Below are positions 60,994 to 64,000 of a stretch of DNA of 64,000 nt, in pieces. The stretch's first letter is position 1, and each line of letters begins with the position of its first letter. The stretch covers positions 99,640-163,639 of the forward strand of contig JAANDG010000328.1 of assembly GCA_036852015.1 (NCBI GenBank). The letters run 5' to 3'. Both the position numbers and the translations under genes were made by a program. Source of the stretch: Pelodera strongyloides. Its lineage: Eukaryota; Nematoda; Chromadorea; Rhabditida; Rhabditidae. The notes below the pieces were generated by a model. That model saw only the letters and a list, made by a program, of their open reading frames with translations, was not told where the DNA came from and did not search any database.

Positions 60994-61417
60994 TTATTGT
61001 AGTTTTTTGTAAGCATATATAAGAAGAGAGACATGGCGAAAAGATGTAGTAGGTAAATATTCCATGGCCATGTCGAAAGTCCTAACGATTTTGTTCACTT
61101 TCCCATTGTTCGATAGTTTCTCCGCCAATATAGTGCAGGTACTTTCCCAGCAGTGTATAAAGCGCTCAGGATAGAGGGACCTTCTGAAAATATAAGTTAA
61201 ATACACAGTCAGGTACAAATCCAAATGAAAACAAAATGGTAATATACATACAACAAACATATAATTCTAGCTTAAATAATGAAATCTTCTACCTTGTGTC
61301 ATAGAATCCGACAACTTTTGAAAGGTAGAACACAGGAAAGGAGGAAAGTTCGCAAAGGATCTGGACTGTGGAGAGAAACGAAGTCCGCGCACGACTATAG
61401 TCCATATTTTCAGACGC
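60994..61417 (-). CDS. last two exons of an unrecognised gene
   Basis: Exon 61417-61293 (acceptor TTCATTTAG, donor GTAGAA) joins in phase to exon 61183-60994 (acceptor ATATTTTCAG, stop TAA 60994-60996). The joined 103 residues include SFLSTVQILCELSSFPVFYL and RFIHCWESTCTILAEKL, a helical, hydrophobic-rich region ending YAYKKLQ. No signal peptide or membrane anchor is evident in this part and I do not recognise the family. The AATAAA signal overlaps the final CAA codon and the stop. Upstream exons must lie right of 61417, within or beyond the satellite block, so the satellite may be sitting in an intron of this gene. Confidence 0.6.
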
Positions 61418-61565
61418 CTAAATGAAAAAAAAAACAATCATAACTATATAGCCCGCTATTTTGCTATAAGAAAGCCAACGCACTCGTGAAATTTCATTTC
61501 AAAAATACGTCAAAGCTCTTTTTCAGCCTTCTGTTCAACCCACACACTTGGAAGTAAACTACTAA

Positions 61566-64000
61566 ACGTGTCACTCAGTGTTGCAAAGAAATTTTCATAA
61601 AATCAAAAAATGGTGCACACTAACCAAGACTATGCAGCAGCAGATGGGATTCCTCATTGGCGACAAACGGGATGGGATCTTACGCCGAGAAGATGCATCG
61701 AAGCCTCATCGTCCAACGAAGTCAATGAAAGCAAAGAATAGCAGAACAACAACGGCAAAGTACTCTTGCTCTCTGTCCTACTTCTAACTAAACCCAAAAC
61801 ATAATAACTAAATCTCAGATGGATCTCGACGGTCAACGTTCACCCTCAAACAATGCCAACACCTGAAGCTGCTCCAATGCCAATTCCCCGAGAAGACGCG
61901 GTTCTCGGAGTTGAACAAGGGAGCACCCCAAGTCTCAACATATTTCTAAGCTCAAACAAATACAAAGTTCACCCTCAAACAATGCCAAAACCTGAAGCTG
62001 CTCCAATGCCAATTCCCCGAGAAGACGCGGTTCTCGGAGTTGAACAAGGGAGCACCCCAAGTCTCAACATATTTCTAAGCTCAAACAAATACAAAGTTCA
62101 CCCTCAAACAATGCCAAAACCTGAAGCTGCTCCAATGCCAATTCCCCGAGAAGACGCGGTTCTCGGAGTTGAACAAGGGAGCACCCCAAGTCTCAACATA
62201 TTTCTAAGCTCAGACAAATACAAAATTCACCCCTCACTCAGTGTTGCAAACAAATTTTCATAAAATCAAATAATGGTGCACACTAACCAAATCTATGCAG
62301 CAGCAGATGGGATTCCTCATTGGCGACAAACGGGATGGGATCTTACGTCGAGAAGATGCATCGAAGCCTCATCGTCCAACGAAGTCAATGAAAGCAAAGA
62401 ATAGCAGAACAACAACGGCAAAGTACTCTCGCTCTCTGTCCTACTTCTAACTAAACCCAAAACATAATAACTAAATCTCAGATGGATCTCGACGGTCAAC
62501 GTTCACCCTCAAACAATGCCAAAAACCTGAAGCTGCTCCAATGCCACTTCCCCGAGAAGACGCGGTTCTCGGAGTTGAACAAGGGAGCACCCCAAGTCTC
62601 AACATATTTCTAAGCTCAAACAATACAAAGTTCACCTCACCCTCAACAATGCCAAAACCTGAAGCTGCTCCAATGCCAATTCCCCGAGAAGACGCGGTTC
62701 TCGGAGTTGAACAAGGGAGCACCCCAAGTCTCAACATCAACATATTTCTAAGCTCAGACAAATACAAAGTTCACCCCTTCACTCAGTGTTGCAAACAAAT
62801 TTTCATAAAAACAAATAATGGTGCACACTAACCAAATCTATGCAGCAGCAGATGGGATTCCTCATTGGCGACAAACGGGATGGGATCTTACGCCGAGAAG
62901 ATGCATCGAAGCCTCATCGTCCAACGAAGTCAATGAAAGCAAAGAATAGCAGAACAACAACGGCAAAGTACTCTTGCTCTCTGTCCTACTCCTAATTAAA
63001 CCCAAAACATAATAACTAAATCTCAGATGGATCTCGACGGTCAACGTTCACCCTCAAACAATGCCAACACCTGAAGCTGCTCCAATGCCAATTCCCCGAG
63101 AAGACGCGGTTCTCGGAGTTGAACAAGGGAGCACCCCAAGTCTCAACATATTTCTAAGCTCAAACAAATACAAAGTTTCACCCTCAAACAATGCCAAAAC
63201 CTGAAGCTGCTGCTCCAATGCCAATTCCCCGAGAAGACGCGGTTCTCGGAGTTGAACAAGGGAGCACCCCAAGTCTCAACATATTTCTAAGCTCAAACAA
63301 ATACAAAGTTCACCCTCAAACAATGCCAAAACCTGAAGCTGCTCCAATGCCAATTCCACGAGAAGACGCGGTTCTCGGAGTTGAACAAGGGAGCACCCCA
63401 AGTCTCAACATATTCCTAAGCTCAAACACATCAAAGTTCACCCTCCAACAATGCCAAAACCTGAAGCTGCTCCAATGCCAATTCCCCGAGAAGACGCGGT
63501 TCTCGGAGTTGAACAAGGGAGCACCCCAAGTCTCAACATATTTCTAAGCTCAAACAAATACAAGTTCAGTTCACCCTCAAACAATGCCAAAACCTGAAGC
63601 TGCTCCAATGCCAATTCCCCGAGAAGACGCGGTTCTCGGAGTTGAACAAGGGAGCACCCCAAGTCTCAACATATTTCTAAGCTCAGAACAAATACAAAAT
63701 TCACCCCTCACTCAGTGTTGCAAACAAATTTTCATAAAAACAAATAATGGTGCACACTAACCAAATCTATGCAGCAGCAGATGGGATTCCTCATTGGCGA
63801 CAAACGGGATGGGATCTTACGCCGAGAAGATGCATCGAAGCCTCATCGTCCAACGAAGTCAATGAAAGCAAAGAATAGCAGAACAACAACGGCAAAGTAC
63901 TCTTGCTCTCTGTCCTACTTCTTCTAACTAAACCCAAAACATAATACTAAATCTCAGATGGATCTCGACGGTCAACGTTCACCCTCAAACAATGCCAACA
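61566..64000. repeat. higher-order satellite of 129-bp units plus ~285-bp header
   Basis: A header beginning CACTCAGTGTTGCAAA occurs at about 61569, 62234, 62783 and 63710. After the first three headers come three, two and five copies of a ~129-bp unit (unit starts 61861, 61990, 62119; 62525, 62657; 63069, 63199, 63331, 63459, 63592); a fourth block runs off the right edge. Each unit holds the hairpin CCGAGAAGACGCGGTTCTCGG. The unit length is a multiple of three and the first block reads through as 136 aa with 43-residue repeats (PMPIPREDAVLGVEQGSTPS), but single-base indels in later units break the frame, so coding is doubtful. Confidence 0.9.

Noticed and set aside
61654..63044. Repeated 60-residue minus-strand frames starting MTVEIHLRFSYY
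   Set aside because: They recur once per satellite header and have no splice or start context; treated as repeat translation.
61853..63547. CRISPR-like array suggested by regular repeats
   Set aside because: Units are contiguous tandem copies with no unique spacers, in a eukaryotic genome.

Overview
The window looks like nuclear DNA of a nematode. All genes are intron-rich. Their 3' splice sites read TTTTCAG or TTTTAG with almost no separate polypyrimidine tract, 5' splice sites are GTGAGT or GTAAGT-like, and AATAAA lies close behind several stops. Four paralogous genes open their first coding exon 0-13 nt after an AG acceptor, as expected for spliced-leader acceptors or 5'-UTR introns. The globin is of the nematode type, and a short interstitial TTAGGC-like array (the nematode telomere motif) is present. 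Species cannot be fixed from sequence alone. Gene models were assembled by hand: an exon was accepted when splice sites, reading phase on both sides and (where available) paralogue alignment agreed.

Layout. 1.4-6.0 kb (minus): an eight- or nine-exon gene for a secreted, Thr/Pro-rich protein with a GPI-type C-terminal tail. 7.3-10.3 kb (minus): a complete six-exon globin, 181 aa. 11.3-11.6 kb (minus): the last two exons of an unrecognised gene. 12.3-17.1 kb (plus): a complete eight-exon gene for a single-pass membrane protein, signal peptide / von Willebrand A (VWA) domain / TM helix / charged coiled coil. 17.8-19.8 kb (plus): exons for a Lys/Glu-rich coiled coil. 19.9-22.4 kb (plus): a second VWA domain with an intact metal site. 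Reading phases allow these last two blocks to be joined to each other, and the coiled coil to be an alternative tail of the first VWA gene.

23.9-54.2 kb (minus): a head-to-tail array of four paralogous F-box genes (called D, C, B and A here, in coordinate order), start codons 8.2-8.8 kb apart, each with 10-11 exons at matching positions. D, C and A read intact at about 495, 506 and 521 aa. B has a broken exon 3 and a decayed exon 4, but both exons are phase 0-0, so skipping them would restore frame. The shared ~400-residue region after the F-box is presumably the substrate-binding part; I do not recognise it.

54.5-64 kb: mobile and repetitive DNA. A miniature LTR element (identical-length 354-bp LTRs, 5-bp target duplication, tRNA-type primer site), a 22-bp GC minisatellite, a ~1-kb composite foldback, a 5'-truncated non-LTR retrotransposon with a 44-bp target duplication, the last two exons of an unknown minus-strand gene, and a higher-order satellite built from 129-bp units running off the right edge. 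Throughout, introns carry short inverted-repeat elements, the commonest beginning TTAAAGCG and ending CGCTTTAA.
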